From assembly GCA_029238935.1 (NCBI GenBank), contig JAQZBN010000025.1, positions 1-64,000 on the forward strand: a DNA stretch of 64,000 nt. The letters are read 5' to 3'. The notes under the pieces are model-generated. The model saw only the letters and a list, made by a program, of their open reading frames with translations, ran no database searches and had not been told where the DNA came from. Shown in pieces: positions 1 to 7,872 of this stretch. How positions within the stretch are numbered: position 1 is the first letter of the stretch; each line of letters starts with the position of its first letter. The translations under genes were made by a program, and so were the position numbers. This DNA comes from Herbinix sp. Its GTDB lineage: Bacteria; Bacillota; Clostridia; Lachnospirales; Lachnospiraceae.

Positions 1-71
1 TTAGGTATCTTAACATCAACTTTCTTTAGATTATGTATTTTAGCTCCCTTTATCTCAATATAATCACTCAC
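1..71 (-). CDS. UvrA-like excinuclease ABC subunit A, 5' end only
   Basis: The gene runs off the left edge; only the first 23 full codons are present. The reading frame starts with GTG at 71 behind a GGGGG ribosome-binding site (79-83, 7 nt spacing). It encodes VSDYIEIKGAKIHNLKKVDV followed by KIP. This is the invariant N-terminal strand of UvrA proteins (YIxIxGAxxHNLKxxDxxIP), which leads into the Walker A motif lying outside the window. UvrA is the DNA-damage recognition ATPase of nucleotide excision repair. With so little sequence it could equally be a UvrA2 or drug-resistance UvrA-like paralog, so no symbol is given. Confidence 0.75.
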   Translation of the reverse strand, partial: MSDYIEIKGAKIHNLKKVDVKIP

Positions 72-83
72 CCTAATTCCCCC

Positions 84-406
84 ATGTATTATCTTAAAAT
101 GTATTATCTTTAAATATATTGCTTGTATCATATTATTTGTATCTATATATCTAACATTCCTATCGAGCAGAAACATAATACAACAGAACGAATGTTTTAT
201 TATTCTTCCATTATAATCCATGTTAAGAGTAAAATCAAACAAACAACAAATAGTTCCATCATATTTTTAACATTCTACTGATGCTTCTCTCTCAGTGTAA
301 GAGCTTTCTAGGAGTACAGCCACTCATACTTCTCATTTCTTGATTCATGTTATTTTAAAGTTATACGAATAGAATTCTCTCCAAAATTATTTCTCTCTGA
401 AATAGT
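84..406. other. gene-free stretch upstream of the UvrA-like gene
   Basis: AT-rich DNA with no convincing reading frame on either strand. It should hold the promoter of the leftward UvrA-like gene, but I cannot pick a clear pair of hexamers. No repeat or structured RNA is visible apart from the terminator listed next. Confidence 0.4.
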
Positions 407-442
407 AATAACCCCAAATTTCCATCGAAATCTGGGGTTATT
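407..442 (-). terminator. hairpin downstream of the aldo/keto reductase
   Basis: Arms AATAACCCCAAATTTC (407-422) and GAAATCTGGGGTTATT (427-442) pair with one mismatch across a 4-nt loop, starting 15 nt after the stop codon of the leftward reductase. The T-run on the minus strand is poor, so termination is inferred from strength and position. Confidence 0.6.
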
Positions 443-456
443 TATTCCAACTAATA

Positions 457-1452
457 TTATGCTCTTAGTGCTATCTCAATTAAATTTAATTCATGTTCTG
501 TAAAATCCATCTTATAGACCGCTTCCACATTCTCAACAATCTGTTCCGGTTTGCTGGCACCAATTAATACTGTAGTAACCTTCCCGTTACGAAGTACCCA
601 GGATAACGCCAATTGGGATAAAGTCTGTCCCCTACCTTTTGCGATATCATTTAGTTTGTTTAGTTTGTTAAGCATCTCCTGTGTAAGCTGATCTTTGATC
701 CAAGTTTTACCTTTGCCAACACGAGAATCTTCTGGTATACCATGTAAATATCGATCTGTCAGAAATCCCTGATACAGAGGCGAAAATACAGCTAAGCCAA
801 AGCCCTCTTCTACGGCATAATCATCTAACTTATCATCCTCAATCCAGCGATTTAACATTGAGTAGGATGGTTGATTTAGTACAAAAGGAGTATGCAGTTC
901 TTTGAACAACTTCACCATCTCCGATGTTTTCTGCCTGTTGTAATTTGAAATGCCAACATATAGAGCTTTCCCCGACTTCGCAATCTGATCCAGTGCCATA
1001 GCCGTTTCTTCCAAAGAAGTATTCGGATCATAAACATGATGATAAAATACATCGACATAATCTAATTTCATTCTCCGAAGACTCTGATCCAAAGATGAAA
1101 TTAAATATTTCCTGGAACCGTTTCGATCTCCGTAAGGTCCGGGCCACATCTCATATCCAGCTTTTGTAGAAATACATAATTCGTCCCGGTAAGTCCTTAA
1201 TCCCTGATCTAGGATTTTAGCAAAGTTCTCCTCTGCGGATCCGTTGAATGGATGACCATAATTATTAGCCAGATCAAAATGGGTAATACCCAAATCAAAA
1301 GCAGTATGGCACATTTTCTCCATATTCTCAAAATCATCTTTCGCACTAAAATTCTGCCACAAACCAAGAGATACCGCAGGTAGCTTTAATCCACTTTTCC
1401 CGCATCGATGATACACCATTTTCTCATATCTACTATCTTTTGCTTGATACAT
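457..1452 (-). CDS. gpr: aldo/keto reductase, YghZ/Gpr type
   Basis: This is a predicted NADPH-dependent cytosolic aldo/keto reductase of the YghZ (L-glyceraldehyde 3-phosphate reductase, AKR14) type, about 331 residues. It has the family opening MVYHRCGKSGLKLPAVSLGL. The tetrad is visible: Asp and Tyr in FDLANNYG, Lys in STKAGYE and His in YHHVYD. The C-terminal phosphate-clamp region reads VLIGASKPEQI. The frame is open 32 codons further upstream, but the ATG at 1452 is preferred because it has AGGAG about 8 nt upstream and because family proteins begin close to this point. It stands alone, with a hairpin after its stop. The substrate is inferred from the family; small aldehydes or methylglyoxal are equally possible. 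Confidence 0.85.
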   Translation of the reverse strand: MYQAKDSRYEKMVYHRCGKSGLKLPAVSLGLWQNFSAKDDFENMEKMCHTAFDLGITHFDLANNYGHPFNGSAEENFAKILDQGLRTYRDELCISTKAGYEMWPGPYGDRNGSRKYLISSLDQSLRRMKLDYVDVFYHHVYDPNTSLEETAMALDQIAKSGKALYVGISNYNRQKTSEMVKLFKELHTPFVLNQPSYSMLNRWIEDDKLDDYAVEEGFGLAVFSPLYQGFLTDRYLHGIPEDSRVGKGKTWIKDQLTQEMLNKLNKLNDIAKGRGQTLSQLALSWVLRNGKVTTVLIGASKPEQIVENVEAVYKMDFTEHELNLIEIALRA

Positions 1453-1677
1453 AGAAGTACTCCTTTTCTTATTGTAATTTTGATGTCGTAAATGAGACAA
1501 ATTATTTAGAAAGATTCTATTAGAAAGTAAGATCGTACGAGTAGTCAATCAACTAAATACGCTATTGCACCAGGATGAATTTATATACATGAAAATTTTT
1601 ACCTTATTATCATCTCCAATGTGATTAATTTTATCACCTTAAAAACGTATCTAGCCTACTATATTTATAATTACTTT

Positions 1678-1773
1678 TCTTTCACTTATCTTTTCACCTA
1701 TCTTTTCATTTATCTTTTCACTTATCTTTTCACCTATCTTTTCATTTATCTTTTCACTTATCTTTTCACTTTT
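1678..1773. repeat. 12-bp tandem array with a 36-bp higher-order period
   Basis: Eight tandem copies of CTTTTCAYYTAT run from 1678 to 1773. The two variable bases cycle CT, CC, TT, CT, CC, TT, CT, so the real unit is a 36-bp trimer repeated twice plus a partial copy. The array creates a spurious low-complexity frame on the plus strand (repeated TYLF), which has no ribosome-binding site and is not a gene. The period is a multiple of 3, like the 15-bp arrays near 38.3 and 63.6 kb. Confidence 0.9.
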
Positions 1774-1803
1774 CTTTACTATACACTAATAATTTCCTAT
1801 TAA

Positions 1804-2409
1804 TTTTACTTTGCCTTATCTTTTCTTATCCATAAGTCCATTTTTTTTCTGTCTAATTAAATTACCAACTTTTAATACATAATAAAACATAAAAAAAATC
1901 CCTCCTGCCATAAGCCGGAAAGATCAATTATCTCAAATTATGAAGTAATAAGCCATATTGCATAGTTACAATACAGCATAAATCACCTGATTGCACACGA
2001 AAGGCCATAGGTTCTTCAAATCTCTATTCATTGATCGATAATCCAGCTTCTTAAATAACACAAAAATAACCATAACCGCTATATTAATTACTGCCGTCTA
2101 TGGTCTGTTTTTCTTTAAGTTTCTTCTGAATTACCGAATAATCATTGAGATCACCTTACAGTAGTGATGATTACCTACATATCGGACAATTTCTGCTTAT
2201 CTGAAACCTTAGCAGAGCTCTTGCTCCAAATCATCATTACCGTTCCTTTCTTATCATTACCCATATATTGTATGTTTGATTCATGGCCTTGTCAACGGTA
2301 TTTTTTACATCCATGAATACTAATCTATATTTATCTATTTATTTGATTAATCTATTCATTGAAATTATCTACTAGCTAGTTATCCTTACATTCATTTCAC
2401 CATTTACAA
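1804..2409. other. gene-free stretch with possible decayed membrane-protein coding
   Basis: No intact gene is present. On the minus strand short frames read like broken protein: a 35-codon piece (see 1966-2073) and, just upstream in another frame, DYSVIQKKLKEKQTIDGSN followed by a stop. Together they suggest a small decayed gene, but the evidence is only the protein-like character of the translations. Confidence 0.3.
1966..2073 (-). pseudogene. possible relic of a small membrane protein
   Basis: A 35-codon minus-strand frame beginning MVIFVLFKKLDYRSMNRDL has a hydrophobic start and a basic follow-on and ends at 1966. No good ribosome-binding site precedes it. The frame is open upstream to a TAG, and a second protein-like piece lies in another frame at about 2090-2150. 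I do not recognise a family; chance cannot be excluded. Confidence 0.22.
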
Positions 2410-2460
2410 AATAAAGGAAGAAAGACACTCAATTTTTTAGAGTATCTTACTTCCCTTATT
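2410..2460 (-). terminator. terminator of the metallophosphatase gene
   Basis: A long imperfect stem (arms about 2410-2430 and 2440-2460, about 17 of 21 positions matching) begins 17 nt after the stop at 2477 and is followed on the minus strand by a T-rich run. Confidence 0.7.
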
Positions 2461-2476
2461 TTATTTACATAGAGAA

Positions 2477-3103
2477 TTATTTAAAATTAATATAAACCTG
2501 AGAGCACTTAATCTCATCTTCACTTATCTCAATTAATCCATAATTTAATTTGTCATCGGTGTGGGTATTTTTAATTCCGGTACTTCCTACTTGAAATACG
2601 ATTACACCTTCATGTTCAAAGATTGCCGGTTTATGCGTATGACCGCATAAAAGTAAATCGCTGTCTAAAGGGTTTAAGGAACAACTTTTGATGTATTCTT
2701 CTATGCCCTCTTTATTGGATTTTGGTGATCCATGGCAGCAAGTTACCTGATAACCGTCTAATTCAATCTTCTGACAGATGGGTAAATTACGCAAAAACGT
2801 TACTTCATCATTTGACAATGAATGATTTTTATTATTTCCCTCTTCTAGATGTCCGGCTTCCCAGGCTTCCTTCCATTTTTCCTCGAAGATTACCCAATCA
2901 TCTGTATTTCCTCGGATCCATGCGAGAGTATTCAGACTATGTAATAATTCTAATGATTTCCCGGGTTCTGATCCACCGTAAACTACATCACCTAATACAA
3001 TAAAATCAGTAACTCCATTACTTAAACAATGTTCTACCACACATTTTAACTCCTGATAGTAGCTATGTACATCAGATAGAACGGCAATACTATGTTTTTG
3101 CAT
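2477..3103 (-). CDS. calcineurin-like metallophosphoesterase (YfcE/MJ0936-like)
   Basis: A 208-residue cytosolic phosphoesterase with a dinuclear metal site. The motifs run in order: DVH (residues 11-13), GDVVYGG (GD about 38), RGNTDD (GN about 65, with T in place of the usual H of GNHE), CCHGSP and CGHTH. This order and the short length fit the Metallophos_2 group of phosphodiesterases; the natural substrate is unknown. The ATG at 3103 has an AGGGGG site 8 nt upstream. It is a single-gene unit with its own terminator and a likely promoter at 3219-3247. The missing His of GNHE is the one that protonates the leaving group in phosphatases, so phosphodiesterase activity or altered chemistry is possible. 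Confidence 0.85.
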   Translation of the reverse strand: MQKHSIAVLSDVHSYYQELKCVVEHCLSNGVTDFIVLGDVVYGGSEPGKSLELLHSLNTLAWIRGNTDDWVIFEEKWKEAWEAGHLEEGNNKNHSLSNDEVTFLRNLPICQKIELDGYQVTCCHGSPKSNKEGIEEYIKSCSLNPLDSDLLLCGHTHKPAIFEHEGVIVFQVGSTGIKNTHTDDKLNYGLIEISEDEIKCSQVYINFK

Positions 3104-3218
3104 AAAAAATACCCCCTTAATATAATTGAATCACATTTGATTAATTGATAACAGGTTCATTCTCTATTCCGTATTCCTAAGTGCATGAAACAACTATTTC
3201 ATTGTATGTCCATCTATT

Positions 3219-3247
3219 ATTTTCCATTACTATCCAATTTTTGTCAA
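3219..3247 (-). promoter_or_regulatory. probable sigma-A promoter of the metallophosphatase
   Basis: On the minus strand a perfect TTGACA (-35, 3242-3247) is followed after 17 nt by GAAAAT (-10, 3219-3224), about 105 nt before the start codon. The -10 is weak (4 of 6). Confidence 0.5.
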
Positions 3248-3310
3248 TTGCTATAATGACAAATAAAATAAATTATTCTCTGGTAATTATACCCAAATAA
3301 TTTTTGTTCT

Positions 3311-3344
3311 AAAAAATAGAGACTGAACCTTCCATTCAATCTCT
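3311..3344 (-). terminator. terminator of the diguanylate cyclase gene
   Basis: Arms AGAGATTGAA and TTCAGTCTCT (minus strand, 3344-3318, loop of 7) are followed by TATTTTTT, a standard intrinsic terminator 64 nt beyond the stop at 3408. The rest of 3104-3407 holds only the promoter noted above. Confidence 0.8.
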
Positions 3345-3407
3345 GATATAAAACTATAACATATTAACGAAGGATACTATCTTCTGTTTCTGCATCCTGA
3401 AACGATC

Positions 3408-4562
3408 CTATGTAGCTTCAATACGCTCATCCTTATATTCCACTAATATCTTATTCTTATCCTGATACATCAATGTATCAATATGTTTTAAAAAACTCTG
3501 AACCGTCATCCCCGTTTGATAGAAATCCGCACCGATACTTAAGCTCAGGGTGTACGGGGTTATACTCTTTTGATTAAACCGGCTAACATTGACCTTTAGA
3601 CAACATATGATATCCTCTAATTCCGAGGTGTGATCAATTTCCATAAGAATCACAAATTCGTCCCCACCATATCGAAAGATAAATTGCTCTTTATGAATGG
3701 ATTTACGAAGAATTTGAGCAGTATATTTTAGCGCTTGATCTCCTTCATTATGACCATAGCGATCATTGATCTGCTTAAAGGAATTAATGTCGACCATAAT
3801 ACCACCGATTTTTTTCTTGTCATTATATTTCTGTAATAATGAGTATAAATAATAATCTAACTGCCTACGATTTAAAAGGCCCGTCAGATAATCCGTGTAG
3901 AGCTGTTCATTCTGAATATTGATAAATATCACTAATATGGATACCGTCATACTAACCCATACCAGATTAACTCCATCCAGAAAAATTTGAACGATGCTTC
4001 CGGCGAAGGGAAGAAAAATAAATGATAGTAAAGGAAGAAAATGCTGTTTTTGCACCTTTGTTTTATATTTTATAAGTATTACGAAGGAGTATATGATATA
4101 AAAATCGCTAAATATGGTAAATAAAAAGATGAAATCTCCACGATGATACATATTTTTTTCATCGATAAAAAAGATTACATTGCAAAACATACTCACCCCT
4201 GATAAAATACCATTGGCTATGGCAGGGATACTCATAGATACAAGTTTTTCTTTTAGCCGTTGTTTGTTTCTAAATATTTGGTAATCCACATAGAAGGTCC
4301 ATACAATTCCGATGAAAGGAATTGCTGTATAATACAGAAAGGATGCTCCGATATTAAGGATATAAAAGAAGTAACCCTGCTTTCCTTCTACTAATTCCAT
4401 TATGGTATCTGTAATTAAAATCAAAGCATTTAATTCTATAATCATTAAAAATAGCTTTTGTTCTACCAAATAACTTTCTTGTCGTCTGTGAATATTAAAA
4501 TAGATTAAGGTAAGTATAATCAAAGATAAGATATCGATCTCAATGTATAGAAAATATTCCAT
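3408..4562 (-). CDS. membrane-anchored GGDEF diguanylate cyclase
   Basis: A protein of about 384 residues that makes the second messenger c-di-GMP from GTP. The first ~215 residues are mostly hydrophobic and form about six membrane helices with no recognisable extracellular sensor. The C-terminal ~160 residues are a GGDEF domain with YLTGLLNRRQLD at its start, DINSFKQINDRYGHNEGD, and an intact RYGGDEF active site, so it is probably catalytic. No RxxD inhibitory site is seen just ahead of GGDEF. The frame is open to a GTG at 4577, but the ATG at 4562 has AGGAG 6 nt upstream and is preferred. It lies 28 nt after the sugar isomerase-like gene and is probably co-transcribed with it. Confidence 0.88.
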   Translation of the reverse strand: MEYFLYIEIDILSLIILTLIYFNIHRRQESYLVEQKLFLMIIELNALILITDTIMELVEGKQGYFFYILNIGASFLYYTAIPFIGIVWTFYVDYQIFRNKQRLKEKLVSMSIPAIANGILSGVSMFCNVIFFIDEKNMYHRGDFIFLFTIFSDFYIIYSFVILIKYKTKVQKQHFLPLLSFIFLPFAGSIVQIFLDGVNLVWVSMTVSILVIFINIQNEQLYTDYLTGLLNRRQLDYYLYSLLQKYNDKKKIGGIMVDINSFKQINDRYGHNEGDQALKYTAQILRKSIHKEQFIFRYGGDEFVILMEIDHTSELEDIICCLKVNVSRFNQKSITPYTLSLSIGADFYQTGMTVQSFLKHIDTLMYQDKNKILVEYKDERIEAT

Positions 4563-4590
4563 AACCATCTCCTGCACAATCTTAATTTTA

Positions 4591-5373
4591 TTATGGCAGA
4601 TAACGAATCAGTCTACTTGTTGTTTCCTTTAATGCAGCGATTGTTTTCGTTTCAAGGACACACCTGCAATTACATTCCTTTGCCAGTTTTAACTTCTCCT
4701 TGATATCGATTTCTCCATCCCCTATGACTAGATGATTACTCTTCCCTATGGCATCGTGGATATGCATATGCTGTAATCGATCCCTATGCTTTAAGAGAAA
4801 GGCTTCATCCACACCATCCTTACCGTGATTGTGCCCTATATCAAATGTTAATGAAAATACATCACTCTCCAGCAGCATCTCGATCCCTTCCACCATGAAA
4901 TCTTTATATCCATCGGTGTTTTCAATACAAATCTTTATGTTTTTACCATCAATTGCTTTCTCACAAAGATTACGAAACTCTTTCAGCTTAGCCAGGTAAA
5001 TTCCTTTGTATTGATGATACAGATATAATCGTTTATTCGGCAGAGTGATGAAAACACCTTCTGCCATATGCATATTTAAGACTGGTGCCTCAAGCTGTTT
5101 CGCGATTTCAATGGTTGCCAATACTGTATTTAAGTAGGCTCTTGAAACTTCTTTATTAAAATCCGATACATTCAGCTTCTCATCCAAGTGAATTGTATAA
5201 TAAATATCTTCCTTTTCCATGATCTTTTTATATTTATCAATATCTATCATATCTACCTGATACATAGGAAAGTTCATATTAAGCTCGATAAACTCTAACT
5301 GCAAATCCTTACATAAAGCGACACAGCGATCTATATTCTGTAGTTCAACTAAAGTAGGCATTCCAAAATCCAT
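4591..5373 (-). CDS. sugar phosphate isomerase/epimerase-like TIM barrel protein
   Basis: A 260-residue protein of the xylose isomerase-like (AP_endonuc_2) TIM barrel superfamily, cytosolic and metal-dependent. Visible landmarks are the successive barrel strands: EFIELNMNFP, APVLNMHMAEG (metal His), IKICIENTDG (Glu), LTFDIGHNHGKDG (Asp, His), MHIHDAIGKSNH (His) and a closing CVLETK (Glu). These are the usual metal-ligand positions. The family includes epimerases, isomerases, dehydratases and endonuclease IV; nothing here fixes the substrate. The ATG follows GGAGG at 5 nt. It is the first gene of a two-gene unit with the GGDEF protein; a functional link is not evident. Confidence 0.75.
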   Translation of the reverse strand: MDFGMPTLVELQNIDRCVALCKDLQLEFIELNMNFPMYQVDMIDIDKYKKIMEKEDIYYTIHLDEKLNVSDFNKEVSRAYLNTVLATIEIAKQLEAPVLNMHMAEGVFITLPNKRLYLYHQYKGIYLAKLKEFRNLCEKAIDGKNIKICIENTDGYKDFMVEGIEMLLESDVFSLTFDIGHNHGKDGVDEAFLLKHRDRLQHMHIHDAIGKSNHLVIGDGEIDIKEKLKLAKECNCRCVLETKTIAALKETTSRLIRYLP

Positions 5374-5660
5374 AAAAACCTCCGTATGCCTTTTTAAGAC
5401 ACTCTACTTATTTGGAAAGAAATGGGCTCATTTTGTTACCATTATAATCTATTAAATTCATAAAATCAAACGATATCACAAGTAAATAATAAATATGTAA
5501 TTGTAATATTGTGGAATTTACTATTCCTAAAATATTTTGTATTAAACATCCAGATAATGCTCAATAACTCCCATTATAAAAAAAACATTACAATCAAAAA
5601 CTATGATATAGGATAATTTTTATCCTTCATTCCATTGTTCAAAAAGGAGGTCATTTTGGT

Positions 5661-5864
5661 ATGAATACAGTTCATTATAATGTAACCGGATTAAATAATA
5701 ACTCTATTAAGACACAAGTAAAAAATGTACTTGATGAACTTGATGGTGTTAATAAGGTGAATGTAGATTTGGGTAGAAGTACCATTGAAGTAGATTACAA
5801 TGAACCAACCAGTGAATGTGACATCAAGGAAAGAATTGAACATGTCGGATGTAAAGTAGAATAA
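5661..5864 (+). CDS. heavy-metal-associated (HMA) domain protein lacking the CxxC motif
   Basis: A 67-residue single-domain protein with the beta-alpha-beta-beta-alpha-beta pattern of CopZ-type metallochaperones: HYNVTGL, a helix QVKNVLDELDGV, NKVNVDLGRSTIEVDY, a second helix and a final strand. The loop that normally carries the metal site (GMxCxxC) reads TGLNNNS, so both copper-binding cysteines are missing. The only cysteines are late (C54 and C64). AAGGAGG lies just upstream of the ATG. It stands alone, with no copper ATPase or CsoR nearby. Copper delivery is therefore unlikely; a degenerate or repurposed HMA fold is the best description. Confidence 0.8.
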   Translation: MNTVHYNVTGLNNNSIKTQVKNVLDELDGVNKVNVDLGRSTIEVDYNEPTSECDIKERIEHVGCKVE

Positions 5865-5904
5865 AAAATTCGTCAGTATTTCGGTTTTAACGAAACACTG
5901 ACGA
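5861..5904 (-). terminator. terminator, probably of purB, shared with the HMA gene
   Basis: Arms about 5870-5882 and 5891-5904 pair with one mismatch (TCGTCAGT...ACTGACGA at the base). The T-run lies on the minus strand (AATTTTTTATT), so the signal is best read as ending leftward transcription from purB, about 200 nt upstream. It could also stop the HMA transcript. Confidence 0.7.
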
Positions 5905-6102
5905 GATACATAGTCCTACCATTAATAATTACATATATTATGATCTATTCTTGTTCCATCTTGAAATAGGTTATATTGCTTAAAACAATCGAATTTATAA
6001 TACAACCCATTTGAGTGATACATCAGTGTACATCGCTATTTGTAGAACCACTCTTTTTTCGTTTTTCTGTTTCTACTAGCTTAATACATCTAATCTGCCA
6101 AA

Positions 6103-7536
6103 TCAGACCTTGATGTCTGCTTTTAGCCCTAAGATTTCTTTATTCTCATTTAGTATCGGCTGAATTACCTCATGAATAAATTCTTCCGTCTGCTCTTTCG
6201 CGCGACCGGTGTATTTTGCAGGATCCATTGATTTTTTTAGCTCATCCAGGCTCATATTAAATGCCGGATCTGCTGCGATTAGTTCCAATAAATTATTCTC
6301 CAAGCCCTTTTCTTTTACGTTTCTTCCCGCTTCCATGGAAAGAGTTCTTATTCTTTCATGAAGCTCCTGTCTGTCTCCACCTGCTTTTACAGCATCCATC
6401 ATGATATTTTCAGTAGCCATAAAAGGAAGTTCCTGCAGGATGTGCTTCTCGATCACCTTAGGATATACCACAAGACCGTCAACTACATTAAGATATAAGT
6501 CAAGAATGCCATCCACTGCTAAAAATGCTTCTGGAACACTGATTCTCTTGTTAGCAGAATCATCTAAGGTTCTTTCAAACCACTGGGTAGAAGTCGTAAT
6601 TGCCGGATTTAAAGCATCCACCATAACATAATTAGCCAGAGAGGCAATTCTCTCACTTCTCATCGGATTTCTCTTATAAGCCATAGCAGAAGATCCGATC
6701 TGATGCTTTTCAAAAGGCTCTTCGATTTCTTTCAAATGTTGTAACAACCTGATATCATTGGAGAATTTATGTGCACTAGCTGCAATTCCTGCCAGGATAT
6801 TTAATACTCTTTGATCCACTTTACGTGAATAAGTCTGTCCGGATACCGGATAACAGCCTGCATATCCCATCTTTTCTGCGATACGTTGGTCTAATTTCTT
6901 AATTTTCTCATGATCTCCATCGAACAGCTCTAAAAAGCTTGCCTGAGTTCCCGTAGTCCCCTTAGAACCAAGCAATCTCATACTATCAATTAAGTATTCG
7001 ATATCATCATAATCAAGTTTTAATTCCATTAACCATAGAGCTGCTCTTTTTCCTACCGTTGTAGGCTGAGCTGGTTGAAAATGAGTGAATGCTAAGGTAG
7101 GTAAAGCGCGATATTCCATAGCGAACTTAGATAATTCCGCCATAACATTAATAAGCTTTTTCTTCACCAGTTTCAGAGCTTCTGTCATAATAATCAGATC
7201 AGTGTTATCTCCTACATAACAAGAAGTTGCACCTAGATGTATGATTCCCTTAGCTCCCGGACATTGTACTCCGTATGCATAGACATGGGACATAACATCG
7301 TGACGCACCAAAGCTTCTCGCTCTCTTGCCACATCGTAATTAATATCCTCTTGAAATGCTTTTAATTCCTTAATCTGTTCCTCTGTGATATTAAGACCCA
7401 GCTCCGCTTCCGTTTCTGCCAAGGCTACCCAAAGTTTTCTCCAGGTCTTAAATTTCATATCAGGGGAGAATAAATACTGCATCTCCTTGCTGGCATACCG
7501 TTCGGACAACGGGCTCATATATTTATCATTACTCAT
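6103..7536 (-). CDS. purB: adenylosuccinate lyase
   Basis: PurB (477 residues) removes fumarate from SAICAR and from adenylosuccinate in purine synthesis. It belongs to the aspartase/fumarase superfamily. The signature loop SSAMAYKRNPMRSERI (about residue 285) carries the catalytic serine. The HDVMSHVYAYG and GATSCYVGDN regions and TFLQPAQP-like HFQPAQPTT supply the other active-site residues. The length and the C-terminal helical tail (ADPAFNMSLDEL) match the long Clostridia/eukaryote-like PurB group. It is third in a leftward row purC-purF-purB, but the 336-nt gap upstream suggests its own promoter. AGGAGG lies ahead of the ATG. Confidence 0.95.
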   Translation of the reverse strand: MSNDKYMSPLSERYASKEMQYLFSPDMKFKTWRKLWVALAETEAELGLNITEEQIKELKAFQEDINYDVAREREALVRHDVMSHVYAYGVQCPGAKGIIHLGATSCYVGDNTDLIIMTEALKLVKKKLINVMAELSKFAMEYRALPTLAFTHFQPAQPTTVGKRAALWLMELKLDYDDIEYLIDSMRLLGSKGTTGTQASFLELFDGDHEKIKKLDQRIAEKMGYAGCYPVSGQTYSRKVDQRVLNILAGIAASAHKFSNDIRLLQHLKEIEEPFEKHQIGSSAMAYKRNPMRSERIASLANYVMVDALNPAITTSTQWFERTLDDSANKRISVPEAFLAVDGILDLYLNVVDGLVVYPKVIEKHILQELPFMATENIMMDAVKAGGDRQELHERIRTLSMEAGRNVKEKGLENNLLELIAADPAFNMSLDELKKSMDPAKYTGRAKEQTEEFIHEVIQPILNENKEILGLKADIKV

Positions 7537-7872
7537 GTGACAACCTCCTAGTACATCTTTATATTCCAGAGTTTATTACTCTTATTTATTTCATTTTATC
7601 CTACTATTTGTCTGTACCTATCATAATAAAACGTAACAGGAAACTAAAGTGATTCCCGCCATAATTCGTTCCATAACGATAAGCAAACTACAATTATCTT
7701 TACATACAATAGAAAACTCTTATGATATTAAATTCAAATAATCCATCCTGATTAACTGCGCATAACTAACGGGATTTATAGATAAAATCTTCTGATCTCT
7801 GCGTATCGCCTACAAAACTCGTAGATAACTCCCCTGTCATTGATGTAAAATCAATGGATCAGTTATTTTTCT
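7537..7872. other. purF-purB intergenic region
   Basis: It contains no gene. A short hairpin (CATTGA...TCAATG) lies right after the purF stop without a T-run, and a TATGAT with a poor -35 (TTTAGT, 17 nt) about 80 nt before purB is a possible promoter. I see no purine riboswitch: the conserved loop-loop motifs are absent. Confidence 0.4.

Noticed and set aside
1621..1803. Plus-strand frame of 60 codons rich in TYLF
   Set aside because: It is the translation of the 12-bp tandem array; no ribosome-binding site and no family.
5866..5904. Terminator assigned to the plus-strand HMA gene
   Set aside because: The T-run lies on the minus strand, so it more likely serves purB; a dual role is possible.
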